A stretch of 64,000 nt of DNA from Styela clava (GCF_964204865.1 NC_135258.1:20425083-20489082), one strand, 5' to 3'; positions 23,957 to 35,812 are shown, counted from the stretch's first letter. The notes: generated by a model from the letters alone, not told the origin. Numbers and translations are program-made.

Positions 23957-25249
23957 TTAAGCAGCTTGAATTGCAGCTTTAAATCTTGTCCATGTTGCCT
24001 TTGTTTCTTTGGACATTTTTATTTGCAATATCACATAATTTGTCAATATCTCCCAAAGATCAGCCTGCTTTCGTCTTTTAAATTGAAGAATTTCTTCCTT
24101 TGCTTCAGAAGAAAAAGTAGAAGCAGCAGTTCTTTTGGTTTCTGCAGATTGTTCGAGCATATGAATATTTTCATCAATCTTGGCCAATTTTATCTCCTTT
24201 TGTTCTGGCGTATCTCCACCAAAAAGCTTTGCTCTCATTCCTCCAAAGTTGAAACCTTTGTCTACTCCACTGCTGACTTGCTTTTTTTCAACATGTGCTG
24301 ACATCAATTGGCTTTCTACATATTCCACATCATATTGAAGCGCTTCATGTTTTTTAACTATTGATTTCAATGAACTGGCAAAATTGTGGTATTCTTTTAG
24401 TTGCTCAGCATAAAGTTCCTCTTCTTCCATTAGTAAGTCGATTGAACTTGACATCTTCTCTAATTCAAGACTCACTTTGCGAAGTGCATCTGCCATTTTA
24501 GGATCCTCGATTGCACCCCAATCCTTAAAAATTCTTGAATAGTTTGCATGTATCTTGAATAATCCATAGATTCTATCAGCAATTTTAGACCTCGCTTTCA
24601 AAACCGCAGCAATACCAGATTGCATTTCTGTAGCATAATCTTTTAGTTCTTCAAAACTTGAATCTGGTTGTTTTACTCTCATCGATGCATTTATTGTTCT
24701 CAGCCATGAATCAGCTTTTGCTTGATATCCAGTGGCCATCACAGTCTCCCTCCAACCTTCTTCTTGTTTCAAAAATGCCATCACAATTTCATCTCTCTTT
24801 GGAAAACCACATATACGCCTTAAAAATACCTCCAAGCCAACACGCCTTCGCTCAAGAAATTCAGGATCAAATGTATCAGTACTGATTTTGGTCCATATGA
24901 AAGTAGTACGTTTTTCAGGTAAAGGAGGCATGACGATCGCTGGGTAGGATACAATGAGATAATTTCGAAGAAGTTCAAATTCACTGTATCTCCTCCACAC
25001 TGCTGTCACTTCCTCTAACATTGGATCTATATTTTCTAAATCCCGAGGCTTGGACTCAATCATGTAAACAATATAAGTCTCCTGCATTTTTAGACTTCCT
25101 TTTGTGGTGGTGCGTCTTTCAGGATCCGATATGTTGATTTCTAATGCATCCAGTAGGGACTCTGGTTTCTTTATTTCACCAGGTTTGTTTTCATTTGTTA
25201 TTTCCGAGCCTTCTTCGTCAAACATGTCAAATTTCTCATTGTCTGTCAT
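23957..25249 (-). CDS. SNX4: Sorting nexin 4 (PX-BAR protein), single exon
   Basis: 430 residues. SNX4 binds phosphatidylinositol 3-phosphate on early endosomes and shapes tubules that return cargo such as transferrin receptor; its yeast relative Snx4/Atg24 also acts in autophagy. The PX domain spans about 45-165, with WRRYSEFELLRNYL, PPLPEKR and ERRRVGLEVFLRRI, including the phosphoinositide-binding RRYS pattern. The BAR coiled coil spans about 190-425 (ADSWLRTINASMRVK, ADRIYGLFKIH, KLFGGDTPEQ, QMSK-like end). The length is close to the vertebrate protein (about 450). The start at 25249 precedes an acidic linker as expected. The whole coding sequence is one open frame with no intron, unlike vertebrate SNX4. 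Neighbours are unrelated in function. Confidence 0.95.
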   Translation of the reverse strand: MTDNEKFDMFDEEGSEITNENKPGEIKKPESLLDALEINISDPERRTTTKGSLKMQETYIVYMIESKPRDLENIDPMLEEVTAVWRRYSEFELLRNYLIVSYPAIVMPPLPEKRTTFIWTKISTDTFDPEFLERRRVGLEVFLRRICGFPKRDEIVMAFLKQEEGWRETVMATGYQAKADSWLRTINASMRVKQPDSSFEELKDYATEMQSGIAAVLKARSKIADRIYGLFKIHANYSRIFKDWGAIEDPKMADALRKVSLELEKMSSSIDLLMEEEELYAEQLKEYHNFASSLKSIVKKHEALQYDVEYVESQLMSAHVEKKQVSSGVDKGFNFGGMRAKLFGGDTPEQKEIKLAKIDENIHMLEQSAETKRTAASTFSSEAKEEILQFKRRKQADLWEILTNYVILQIKMSKETKATWTRFKAAIQAA

Positions 25250-26782
25250 TTTGCCTTTTACACAAATTATTAAGACTATTGCAGTATAAGCAAGATGTCA
25301 TGTGAGACCAGCCTGAAAGTCACAATTATGCAATTAGCTGAGTACATAGCAAAAAAATATATATAACGGTTGGGTGATACATGCCTGGTTGGTACATGCG
25401 CAAATCGGTAATAATATGAATAGTATTGATTAAACAATTCTTATAAAATCCAACAAAAACGCTATCTTTGGATATGTGAACGAATGTTCATCAAAATTTG
25501 CTTTCCATACTAAGGCTATGGAGTACTGATTCAAAAATTAATTCCAGTTTCATGATCAAAGAAGAGAATGTTAAAATCTAATTTCATAAATATATCGGAT
25601 AAAAAGATAATTCATTCTCAACTCATACTCGATACAAAATAATTACCATACACAAGTCAAATTCTCAGAACCTAAATTCAGTTGCCGAAATGTTGAATGA
25701 GGTTTAAAACATGTGACATAAATGTAGTAAATGGGCAGTCTCACCATGCCACAAATGATACAGTGATAAATTTGGGGATAAATAGAAATAGCCCAGTATT
25801 CTAGGTAATAAATTGTCCTGGAAACCAAAGAGAAGTACGAGTATATATATATATATTAAATTTTTCTTTTCTTATGTTTCCACAATGTGGATTAATCAAT
25901 AATTAAAGTATAAAATAATGTACGAATACCAATAGATAAGTATATACAGATATACAAGTGACAAAACAAATACATTATTCGCAGAGTAGTTGTTCCAATT
26001 TTTCCATATAATAGTCCATTGGTATATCCAGCATGTATTTTCCACATTAATCGTCAGTGTATTATTTATTCATTATCAATCATGAAAACATAAATTAAAT
26101 TCTATTATCACATTGCAAAAATAATCATAAGCTACTACACCGTTACCAGTATATAATATCGAGTTCTCTTGTAAAATAAGGATTTTGTCTATATTTTTCA
26201 ATATTCCTCCTTCAGTCCTAGCTATAACTGTATAAAGGAGTTTTTAATTTTCATTATCACATTGTTAACATTTTGAAAAATGACTGAATTCCTCTCTAAC
26301 CACATTTTATGTCTGGCAGTACACAATAATAATATAACTGTATAATGGCCTTACCTTTCAAGTCCAGAAGTTTGACAAATGTCAGAATGTGAATAACATT
26401 AATGATTCAAATCTAGTAATATACGAGTAATATAATTATTTTTCAAACACACAATGATTGGTTTTTAAGGCAATAAAATAAACAGAATCATTTTGTGTGA
26501 AAGGACAGTTCCAAAATAAATGTGAAACAAACTCAGGTTCTTTTGAACAAAACACACATTATTCATTCCCAGAAATATGTCAGATTCTGGGTTTTACTTT
26601 AAGAGAAAGAACATCCCACATTAATTTATAATTAAAAGATTTTACACTATTGGACAATATCCTACAATGTATATTAGTATACATTTATTATACCATACTA
26701 ACTAATTACTAAGCCAACTGCTGAAATATACATGGATATGCTGAAAAGCAAAGTGACTATCACTATACCCATGAAAAAAAAG
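25250..26782. other. Intergenic, AT-rich; upstream of SNX4
   Basis: Holds the SNX4 5' flank and a (TA)n run near 25841-25856. No coding motif, RNA gene or repeat ends recognised. Confidence 0.4.
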
Positions 26783-28379
26783 CAGGGCTGCCACTTTTGC
26801 CTGACTAAAAACATCTAGAAACATCCAGATTGAAAAATAAAACATCTAGAAAATACATCTAGATATGAATTCAATAAATTTAATGAAGAGTAACCATAAT
26901 ACAGTAATATTAGATGTCGAAGAAGCTAACATCATAACCTAGAATTCAATTCCCACCTGCAGAACTTACAAAAGGCCTTGTTCTTATCATATGAAGGAGC
27001 AAACCATTCCTTAAGCCAGGGGTGTGCAAAGTGCGGCCCGTGGGCCAAATGCGGCCCGCGAGGAAAAATTGTGAGGCCCGCGGAGAAGTGCCAATTTTGA
27101 ATGGTGCGCGGCCAGCTAAACTAGCTTTGAAATTTAATTAGATCTGGTTCCCTTTGCGTTGCAAACTTATATCCCAGTCCAATTTATCATCTATGCCTAT
27201 GACGTTTCAATGTCCTGACAGCAAGGCAAACAACTTGATTCGCAAAGCTGTCCCTTGCTGAGCAGCGAACAATTTAAGGAAAATATGGAGCAGACGCTGA
27301 TGAACGTGTAAGAGCGGGCAATTGAAGCAACCGGCAAGCAGTTTAGAAAAAATTAATATTATAGAGAAACAAGAGCTAAATGGGTTCTGGTTCCAGTGTA
27401 TCAATTGATTTTGTCTAAATCTAATCTAGAATAAGACTTGACAAAAAATTATTTGGAAATGATTTTCACCGAAAACACCAAGAAAACTTTCCACATTTAA
27501 AAAAGTCATGGCTTCAAATATGACACTTTGCGGAAACAAATTTTTTTCTAAAAAGGGCGTCATATTGAATTGCTAGCACTTCCATTCAAGCAAATTTGGA
27601 TAAAAGTAGTCGGGAAAAGAATCCAGCAGCAAATTTCCAACTGAATTTGTTTAAATTGGGTGTCAAATTATATATACCGTATTTGAATTACAGTTTTAAG
27701 AATATCATGCATTTCAAATCATCATTTCTGCAAGGACCCCTAATGATGGTATGAGATCAATAACAAAAAGACACTATTTTGTGCCTGCAACTAATAGAAA
27801 GCCTACATTGAATGACGGTGCGGCCCGCGGTTTCACCCAGTTATGGAAATTTGGCCCGCCTGCGAAAAAGGTTGCACACCCCTGCCTTGTGCCAATCTTT
27901 CTAAATTTTTGCTGGTAGTGTATACACTTTGGCATTTTGAAATGTTCATGTTTAAAGAGAGACAAATTCAATAGCATTTTTAGACTTAAATGACTCAATA
28001 ATTTTAAAACCCCTTGACAACAATATCATCGGACCAACGTAGTCCTTTGTGGTAAACGTTAATTGAAACGTCACATGTTTAATTCGTTATTTAAATATTT
28101 CAAGTACATATGGTACCGGTGGACGAATACAATATGAATGAGTTTTATCAATCTTACATCAATACTTCTAAATAATGAAATAGGTAATATTCATTCACCT
28201 ATTACAGTATTATACACATTTCTTTATTTATTTCCCACTGAATAATATTTAGAACCTTGAAAAAAATATCTAGATTTTATAGCTAATATCTAGACTCCAA
28301 ATTTTACATCTAGATCTTGAAAAAAACATCTAGGCTAGATCTAGCTATAAAACAGCTAGATTCTAGAGTGGCAGCCCTG
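26783..28379. mobile_element. hAT-type element, host of a nested element
   Basis: Ends CAGGGCTGCCACTTTTG and GAGTGGCAGCCCTG share the inverted core CAGGGCTGCCAC. Both subterminal parts are rich in CATCTAGA/TCTAGATG motifs (26807-26870 and 28265-28360), typical of repeated subterminal transposase-binding sites. Without the nested element at 27017-27884 it would be about 730 bp. No matching target duplication was seen (AAAAAAAG left, CAGCTGCA right), so the flanks may have changed or the call may need adjustment. Confidence 0.75.
27017..27884. mobile_element. Nested hAT-type element (868 bp)
   Basis: Ends CAGGGGTGTGCAAAGTGC and GGTTGCACACCCCTG form the inverted repeat. Flanks CCTTAAGC (27009-27016) and CCTTGTGC (27885-27892) match at 6 of 8. 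GCGGCCCG motifs lie near both ends. No open transposase frame remains. It interrupts the element at 26783-28379, so it is the younger of the two. Confidence 0.85.
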
Positions 28380-29617
28380 CAGCTGCAGTGAAAAGCAAAA
28401 GTATTGCATAGCGCCACCCAGTCGATTGGACGACACTAAGTAAAAGGCCAAAGCAATAAGCGGGTGAATTGGTTGAAATAAGGAAGTTGTAGTGTTCCCA
28501 ACGATGAAAAATACTAAGAGAGGCGGATGAACTTCTTGTGACAAAAGCACTAAATGACTGAGCTCTAAAAGGAAAAGGTGGACGAAACTACTTCCGAAGA
28601 ATACTAAAAGGTGGAACCTAAAAAGTGGAAGAAATTTCTCCGACGGAAGGCGGTATGCTCCGGCGGAGTTATGTGGTTGAAAGCACTAGGCCTACAGATG
28701 GAAATCTAGATTGGACAGTTTATGTCACCAAAATTTCTCTGGAATGCAGTACATTCAAGAATTTTATATTCGATAGAATTGGTTAATAGTTACCACTGTG
28801 GTGTCCACTCTGTCGTTAACGCTTACGGCTATTTCAATAACATTTTGATTTTCGCGAAAATACCAACATGGATGAAAAGCTACAAACTGGTGAGGCAAAA
28901 CCTCAGCACTGCAAGAAAAGAGTTGTCAAAAGCAAGTGAGATATTGAAGTCACAACTGATCTCTTCTTTCGTCGTATCAGCTATGGTCGATACACAAACA
29001 TATTAGGAATGTTTTTCTGTGATACAAAAAGTATAAGTATAAGTTTATTTCGACTCCATAATCAGCAATAGACGATAAAAAAAAAGATAAAAACAAAAGT
29101 AAAAGTAACTGATTATAGAATCGGGAAAGCGAACAAAACCTAGAGTAAGGTTTGAAACGTACAGATTTTAGATGGAAAGGTATTGATAAAAGAAGTAGTA
29201 CGTGTTCGCTCACCCAAAAGTAAAAAAAAAACTAATTAAGGCACGCACGCACACACACACACAATCATCGAGACATGATACTGTCGGAAGCGAAAAAAGC
29301 GAGACAATTTAATGTAAAAAGGAAGGAAAATATACAAACAAATAAAAAAAAAATGAATAAAATCTTTTGCCACACCAAATTAATAATTTTATGAGGATTG
29401 CCAAAAAGAAACAAACGGTGGGACGACTTACGATATTGATAAATTCATAGCGAGCAAAAAAGACGAGACTCAAGTACTGTGTATGAATGGTCGTAAATGG
29501 TGCCAGGACCCGTTTGCCAGAAAGTATAGTAGACTATACGACTTAATGTATATTATATAGCCACATTGCGAAAAGTCCTTTTTTCGATACCTCAAATATT
29601 TTCATTTAGAAAGCTCC
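28380..29617. other. Intergenic with a (CA)n tract
   Basis: GCACGCACGC followed by (AC)n lies at 29241-29263. An ORF at 28722-29006 (KIPTWMKSYKLVRQNL) has a mildly protein-like composition, but no motif or splice support was found. Nothing else recognised. Confidence 0.35.
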
Positions 29618-30119
29618 ATGGACCTTTCCCCGAGCATCGACTTCCTTGTTTACTTCGTGACATTGGCCAATCAGCAAGATGCAAAAAGTGACGTAACAAT
29701 GCCCCCTTTTTGCATCCGCTCAGACACTTTTCTCACTCAGACAGATTTTCAAGCGTGATTGTAAACATTACCTCGTTTTCGCATTTTTGAACTCTATTCG
29801 TTAGTTTTCAGTTGTGTTTTGAGAACTTGAACAAAAATCAGATAATTCAATGATCACTCTGTCTTTCTAGGAGTTTTAATTTAATTGCAGTAATAAAAGT
29901 TAGTGTAGAAATAGCTGTGATAGACTAGCCTGAAATTCTTTACCGGTACTTTTAAAAAACAGATTGTTGTATGCGATGAATTGTAATGTTGGTTTGAAAC
30001 ACATATCCCATTTTACAGGCGCCAACTCGCAAAAGCATTCTTAAAATAGCCCTGACAATTTTGCAATGGTTAAGTATAGGGAAAATTTTCCGAGGGTCAA
30101 AGTTCGGGGAAAGGTCCAT
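29618..30119. mobile_element. Short inverted-repeat element, family also at 53905-54058
   Basis: Ends ATGGACCTTTCCCCGA and TCGGGGAAAGGTCCAT are a perfect 16-bp inverted repeat. The inner sequence (CCTTGTTTACT, TTGGCCAATCAGCAA, GACGTAACAATGC, AATTGCAGTAATAAAA, ATAGCTGTGATAGACTAG) recurs reversed at 53905-54058. The superfamily is uncertain: no target duplication could be settled because the flanks differ. Non-coding. Confidence 0.8.
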
Positions 30120-30621
30120 TTCATGTTTTTCTATTTCTTCGCGTATATAGTTATGATTGTATTTTTTTCTGGCAGTCGCATTGTGATATTGGTACAGCGT
30201 ACCAGTCGGGTATAAACAGTACGTTAAATGATGATTTATTATTTAGGTCATATTTCACATAATAAGCTTATATTCATGCGCATATATATAGTTTGCCCCT
30301 GAAATAACATTGTCATTCTCACATCTCATCAAAATCCGACTTCGCAGCCTCCGTAAAAGGTTGACGAGATGAGACTGTATATTAATATCTGAGAGAAAAG
30401 ATCATTATCCTCTGATCACCAGTTTCGGCCATGTAGGCTATGTTTAAATATGCTGCTGGGGAAGTCGTAGCATGAGGCACACTGCAGGGAATGAATAAAT
30501 CACCACCAAACTACCAACAAAAAGAATCAGTCGGTGGCATTACCTTTCTAACATCAGCTTACAAATGAATTCAGATAATCTGACTATTATTGATGAAAGT
30601 TCAAAAGTGATGAAATGTAAG

Positions 30622-31115
30622 CAGGGATTCCATCGATCTGGAACCCAAAATAAGGACTACTGGAAAAATTTCTGCATTATGAGCAGAAATAGCTGGCTTT
30701 CTTATGACCTGCAGGTTAATGTCACAATTACAGATGTCACAGTGTGCGTGCACTCACCCTCCAAGCTTTGTTTAACTTTGAATTCTTTTTCGTACTCATC
30801 ACGAAAAACGTTCTTACGTTTGCTCATTTTAAAATTTAGGCTAAAATACCTACCACCACGACATAACCTAACGATCGCCACAATAACAATGCTTCATGCC
30901 TATCTGTGCCTTGCTTCTTTGTGTTCCAAATAGGATTGTGGTGTTTTTATGATGCCACAATAAAGTTTTGGCGATGAGACAAACAACACAAAGCTTCCCA
31001 TATGAAATCCAAATAAGACAAAATGAGGACACGCAAGCCAAAAATAAGGATGCAAGCCAAAATTAAGCCAAAAACAAGGACAATCCTTAGAAATAAGGAC
31101 GGTATGGAATCTCTG
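30622..31115. mobile_element. Short hAT-type element (494 bp)
   Basis: Ends CAGGGATTCCAT and ATGGAATCTCTG pair with one mismatch; inner AATAAGGAC and GTCCTTATT-type sequence also pair. Flanks AATGTAAG (30614-30621) and AATATAAG (31116-31123) match at 7 of 8. The 122-codon ORF at 30565-30933 runs through it and is not a gene. Confidence 0.85.
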
Positions 31116-31501
31116 AATATAAGGCTTGATTATTCTGTAGTTGCACTAGTAATTTTGAAGACGGATATTTAATAATCTCAAAAATGTTAAAAACAAATGA
31201 TCACTTCAAGAATAAGTGACAGAAGCTTATAATTCTAATATTCAGCGAAGTAACAAAACTAAAAGTATTCGAAGTTTTTGGAGTTATTATCAAATATGAA
31301 CTTAGATAAACTACTTTCATATTATACTGAAAATTTTGATGCAATATCAGACGACCAGCCATTCAATTTTTTGCGTGGATTCCCACACGACGCAGAATCA
31401 GATAAAATTCATCGTCTTTTTAAATAAAATATTTATAGTAAGCCAGTAAGGTATCGAATTCCTTGCGTTGTCGGTAGAAATTACAAACAGTTCTATTAGA
31501 T

Positions 31502-31926
31502 CAGTGGTTTTTAACCTGGGTTCGATCAAACCCCTGGGGTTCGGTGAGGCACTTCCAGGGGTTCGACGAAGGTCCTCTGGAACAGTTGTATATATATTAT
31601 GAGACTTTTCTATTACCTAGTCCCAGCCTACTAATTATGCGTAAATAACTATAGTCGCAGATATCCAAACATAAACGTTCAACAACTAATATTTCGGCTT
31701 AGCTATTTGTATAGCTTCGCACAGATATAATTTTAGTGGACATGTCTGTGTTTTATCGTAAATATATACTACACCTTAGATTCTAGTACATTTCATTAAA
31801 AGGTCATATCTCCACATATGTCATACGCTTGGCTGTGTTTATATCTTCTGTAATAATTCTGTTCGTCCCTTAAAACTAGGATAAGTTGGTTTCAATTCTC
31901 GACATAAAAGAGGTTACATACCCCTG
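31502..31926. mobile_element. Possible aged hAT-type element
   Basis: The left end CAGTGGTTTTTAACCTGG with GTTCGATCAAACCCCTGG and GGTTCGGTGAGG is a widespread hAT-type terminus. The right end may be GAGGTTACATACCCCTG at 31910-31926. The putative 8-bp flanks do not match convincingly, so the right end is uncertain. Bases 31124-31501 and 31927-32102 hold no recognised gene. Confidence 0.5.
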
Positions 31927-32102
31927 GATTTCATCCTATGAACACACTCACTGATAAATGAATAAATCTGATAATTTTTCAAATATTACTGACAAATTTT
32001 TGTAATAAAACTCTTAGGAAATAATAAATGTACAAACGATTTGTAAAAAAATAACAATGATTGAAATTTTGAAACTTAAATGCAAACTACAAAAAAATAT
32101 TT

Positions 32103-33089
32103 TTAAGGTTTTCCAAACGTATCACGTTTGAGGATATCGAGTTTTCTGGTCTTTTCTTCGGGTTTGCGCTTCTTCTCATTCCTGTACCTGATTCTTCTGT
32201 TTTGAAACCAAACTTTAACTTGCGCATCTGTCAGTTTGAGCTTCTTAGCAAGTGTTCGTCTTTCAATTCCAACCATGTATTGCTGATTGTTGAACTCAGT
32301 TTCCAAACGCTCCGATTGCTTTTGAGTAAAAGTAGTTCTTGTTCTTTGAGTATTTCTTGCTTTTTGAGGTGCGGAAGTCGTTGAATTTGACCGGATTTCT
32401 TGTTCAACGAAAGCTATTGCTTGAATTGGTGCATATGGGATAGCATGTTGATGTTTAGACATCGAGTTCTGTTGTCCAAATCGGTTGAACCCATGATAAA
32501 AATGATGTACATCATTGATAGGCATATACGTGTTATAGAAGCTTTCCGAAGGCGGTCGTCAACGGACGTTTTCTATTTCGGGTTGGTATAACTGCGGTTG
32601 GGCAGACTGAAATCTGTCTCGTACTTGTTGTTGCTCATTGGAATGATTTATACAAATTCCGCTGTCGTCATTTGTATTAACAACAATCGATTCGTCGTTT
32701 TCTCCAGAGGACGAAAAACCCGAATCAATTGAATCATCTTTTCTTTTTGTTGGCTTCGTAGGTTGAAGTTTTCTCTTTTTTCTTGGGCTCTCCTCGGTCG
32801 AGTACCCCAGTATTGCGGCTATGGTAAATAAAGTAGTTTTCTTCTTTGGTTTTTCGGTGTTTACTTTAACGACTGGATCTGACTGTTTTGAAACGTTGTA
32901 AATTCTGGCAACTTTTGTCTTTGGATCTACATATTTGTATTTCACGAGATCCGAACCTTCGTCTGATGAAAACTTTCTTTTTCTTGTTGTAATTGCTTCC
33001 AAATCTGCAATGCCTGCGTAATTGCAACGAACGAAAGTTGTCAATTGGGCATTCCAGAGAGCTTGGTAAGGGTGACGATAGGAAATCAT
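32103..33089 (-). CDS. Not/Noto-like homeobox gene with one in-frame TGA
   Basis: One reading frame of 328 codons, broken only by TGA at 32559-32561. Before the stop (176 residues from ATG 33089) are basic and Ser-rich stretches and LFTIAAILG (residues 87-95), an eh1 motif that in other homeoproteins recruits Groucho/TLE co-repressors. After the stop the same frame gives the homeodomain (QRTRTTFTQKQSERLE, QQYMVGIERR, VKVWFQNRRIRYR) with Gln50. QYMVG-ER and QVKVWFQNRRI resemble Not/Noto and, less closely, Vax/Emx homeodomains. A downstream ATG at 32525 could start a 140-residue homeodomain protein lacking eh1. No small GT-AG intron that removes the TGA and keeps frame was found. It could be a functional gene with readthrough or internal start, a nonsense allele, or an assembly error. 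It is intronless as seen. Confidence 0.8.
32808..32828 (-). other. eh1 co-repressor motif coding segment
   Basis: Encodes FTIAAIL, fitting the Engrailed-homology-1 consensus F-[ST]-I-x-x-I-L. It sits upstream of the in-frame TGA, so a protein started at 32525 would lose this repression motif while keeping the DNA-binding domain. Confidence 0.75.
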
Positions 33090-33478
33090 TTTGTAGTTGT
33101 CAATGTAGTCTTGTGCTCGTAATGCAATAATGTAAATTTCTTTAGTGTTAATGCTTTTATATTCTTATTATCGATAATAATCGTGATTTTAAATGGTTGT
33201 TTGGCTTGTCAATAGTCCCGAACCGATAAACAGTTTTCACGTGTGATTAATAATGTGCTTATTCTAAAAAAACAGAAGGACTTTTGAAATGAATACTCTT
33301 CGAGCGCACATAAAGGTATACAGGTACACGGTTATGCTAAAACTATATCCAACGATAGTGACAGTTATGGGGTTCATTCAAAATGTGGAAACGTTTCATA
33401 GAATATACAAAGCCGCTTCAGACAGGTTAATATTATAAATTTGAATTAAGTCAAGACGTTTTTGAGCTTGAAACTAAT

Positions 33479-33768
33479 CACTTATCGATCGATTTTAATC
33501 GGTAAATATGTCGATAGGTATTTGTCTGTATGTCTGTCTGTTAGATGCACGCGATATCTCATGAAACTGCTCCAGATTTTGCATGTGCATTCATCATATC
33601 TCGGACCAGAAGCCTATCGATTTTGGGCAAATTATGTCGTATAATTGGCGAGGTATTAATTAATTAGTGATGGGACACAAGGTGTCACTATGGAGTAAGA
33701 GCGCTGTTTTGGGGGATCCCCTAACTTTCGATCGATAAGTCTTCGGTCTCTGACCGATATTCTCGTTT
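33479..33768 (+). repeat. Dispersed repeat, copy 2
   Basis: The same family as 17256-17540 and the better-preserved copy at the left edge: CTTATCGATCGA begins it and TCGATCGATAAG recurs near 33728-33740, followed by shared CTTCGGTCTCTGACCGATAT. It also has TGTCTGTCTG where copy 1 has only one unit. It lies upstream of the homeobox gene. Bases 33090-33478 show no feature. Confidence 0.8.
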
Positions 33769-35602
33769 AAACACCAGGGGGTATGAGAGTTCATCCTGTC
33801 TGTACTGTTTCAACTCCTTCATTCTGTTTATAGTTACCTTTTCACTGTGATATGCTAATGTCACATGTCATTAGCTCATGTCATATCCACACCCCTTTCC
33901 ACGAGATTACGTTTATTTCCATTGAAAAAATATTATGAAGCAAGGAATAATCACCATATTATACTTGATATATAGTCAAAGGTTAAAATCTAATATAAAA
34001 TGTTATACTGTTCCATCTTTAATCATCTATTTACGTTTGGCGCTTTGTGAGGTTTGTGCTTCGTGGGTTCAAACTTTACAAACCAGCGGGTGACTATGCA
34101 CGAAAGGAACTTATTTAATCAGTCACCCACGATGTGGTCAAATTGTACCGAACAATAATTAAATATCATTCTGGTCAGATATCTTAGGCCTTTATATTGC
34201 GCAAATATTATGTAGTAAGGTGTATTTCTTGAGCTCGTTCTTCGGTTAGGAGAGAATTTAAATGGATTGATTGTATGACTCAGGCGATGTCGGCTACGAA
34301 CGAGATAGCAAATGAGTCGGGACATACTGCTGTGTACACTCAAACCAAATTTAATAAAAAAAAATCAGACGATTAAAATCAGATGGTCATTAAATGAATT
34401 GGGGCTGTGGTTTGAGATATATGGGTCAAGTGCATAAATGGTCACAATGGTCGTTTCGACAGTGACGTAATAAATGAAATTTGACAAACCGCTCAGGCGC
34501 TTCATGCAACGTTTTCGCATTTTTGATGCATTTTGTCGATTATTTTTGCTAGGGGAATATCACATTTGATTAATATTAATACTGTACGTCACAAAATTAA
34601 CATGAAACGCTAATAATAAACATCTTCCAACCATATCCTTGTAGTTATGAGATTATGGAGGCGGTATAAAAAGTTTAATTCGGAAAACGCGCAAAACGTT
34701 AATGTTTGTATGCTAACGAGTTTCTCGACATGATAAACCAGTAAAATTATTCGTAATAGAATTTTTCGCTTTGTTACATGCTGTCAAAGCCGACAAAAGT
34801 CATATGCCTGCTAGAAAAATGAAATTAAAAAGTCGCTTTTCTCATTACCTACTGAACCAATTGCCTCATCAATTTTCTACTGAACCAATTGTCAGTGGAT
34901 AAAGATTGTTGGGATTCATTTTTTGTGCGCGATTACTTATCAAAATTTGCGCGCCTTGTGTCGGCTCTGTTTTGCATCGTCGTGAAGATTGCATACCGAT
35001 AGTCTACTGTTACAGATTGCATACTCGTACTACTTCGTTTTGACTTTTGGTGTATAAATATTAATACATCGCTGTCTTGTTTATGCAATACAGCACAGAT
35101 ACTGGTGGTACAACAAGTAAAGATTCCCACTTGAAAAACGTTCACATATTGTCAGATGATTGTGGTCTTATTTCTGAACCCACAAATAGTTTTTTATTTT
35201 CCAGATGAAAAATTACATTTCGGAAATGTTTTAAAAAAAACTAATCACGGCGGTTGAGGTCGTCGATGCAATAGCGAGACAAGACACCAGCGCTAGCAGG
35301 AGGCAGAAGAGGGTTGCGAACACTCAACAAATATATGGATGGGCTATCTAAACCCACCCCCATCACATTGGATAAATTCATAATCGGAGCATTTGTCTTG
35401 TTTCAAGTATCACGAACGAATAGACATCAGAATGACTGTGCAATTCTAATACAATATTATATGATGAAAAAGTTATAGTTTGTACATTTTTAAGTTATGT
35501 TTCACGAAGTTATTGGTGTCTATTGTCTAAGTACTTAGAGAGATGTGTAGCTTTATTCATGGGTTTCGTTATATTCAGCCTGTGCGTGTACAATTTTGGG
35601 CG
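33769..35602. other. Intergenic region
   Basis: No gene recognised. A short direct repeat TCTACTGAACCAATTG / CTACTGAACCAATTG-like pair lies at 34848-34892. The ORFs here (34119-34343, 34933-35145) have no motifs. Confidence 0.35.
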
Positions 35603-35812
35603 CTCCAGTAGTATGTGAACTAAGATGGCGGACACCGGAACGTAGTACCAGGTTAGGCCATACTTTTATTCAAATTTTCCTTATTTTAGTTCTATTACGA
35701 GTTCGGGGACTAGCCAAATGATTCCCGTACTATTTGTACCTGAAATTATACCCTAACCTGGTACACATACCACGTTCCGGTGTCCGCCATCTTGGTTTAC
35801 ATACTACGGGAG
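35603..35812. mobile_element. Foldback/MITE-type element (210 bp)
   Basis: Arms of about 55 bp pair nearly perfectly: GTAGTATGTGAACTAAGATG... on the left and its complement ending CATACTACGGGAG on the right. Both contain GATGGCGGACACCGGAACG and ACCAGGTTAGG. The spacer is about 90 bp. As RNA it would form a long hairpin. The target duplication is unclear. Bases 35813-36466 contain no recognised gene. Confidence 0.85.

Noticed and set aside
28722-29006. 94-codon ORF with a polar C-terminal half
   Set aside because: No recognisable domain, no splice continuation and no repeat match; too weak to list as a gene.
30565-30933. 122-codon ORF
   Set aside because: It crosses the left end of the hAT-type element at 30622 and shows no domain; chance open frame.
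32535-32620. A micro-intron removing the TGA of the homeobox gene
   Set aside because: The available GT...AG pairs give lengths of 26 bases (too short) or 83 bases (breaks frame) and lack a pyrimidine tract.
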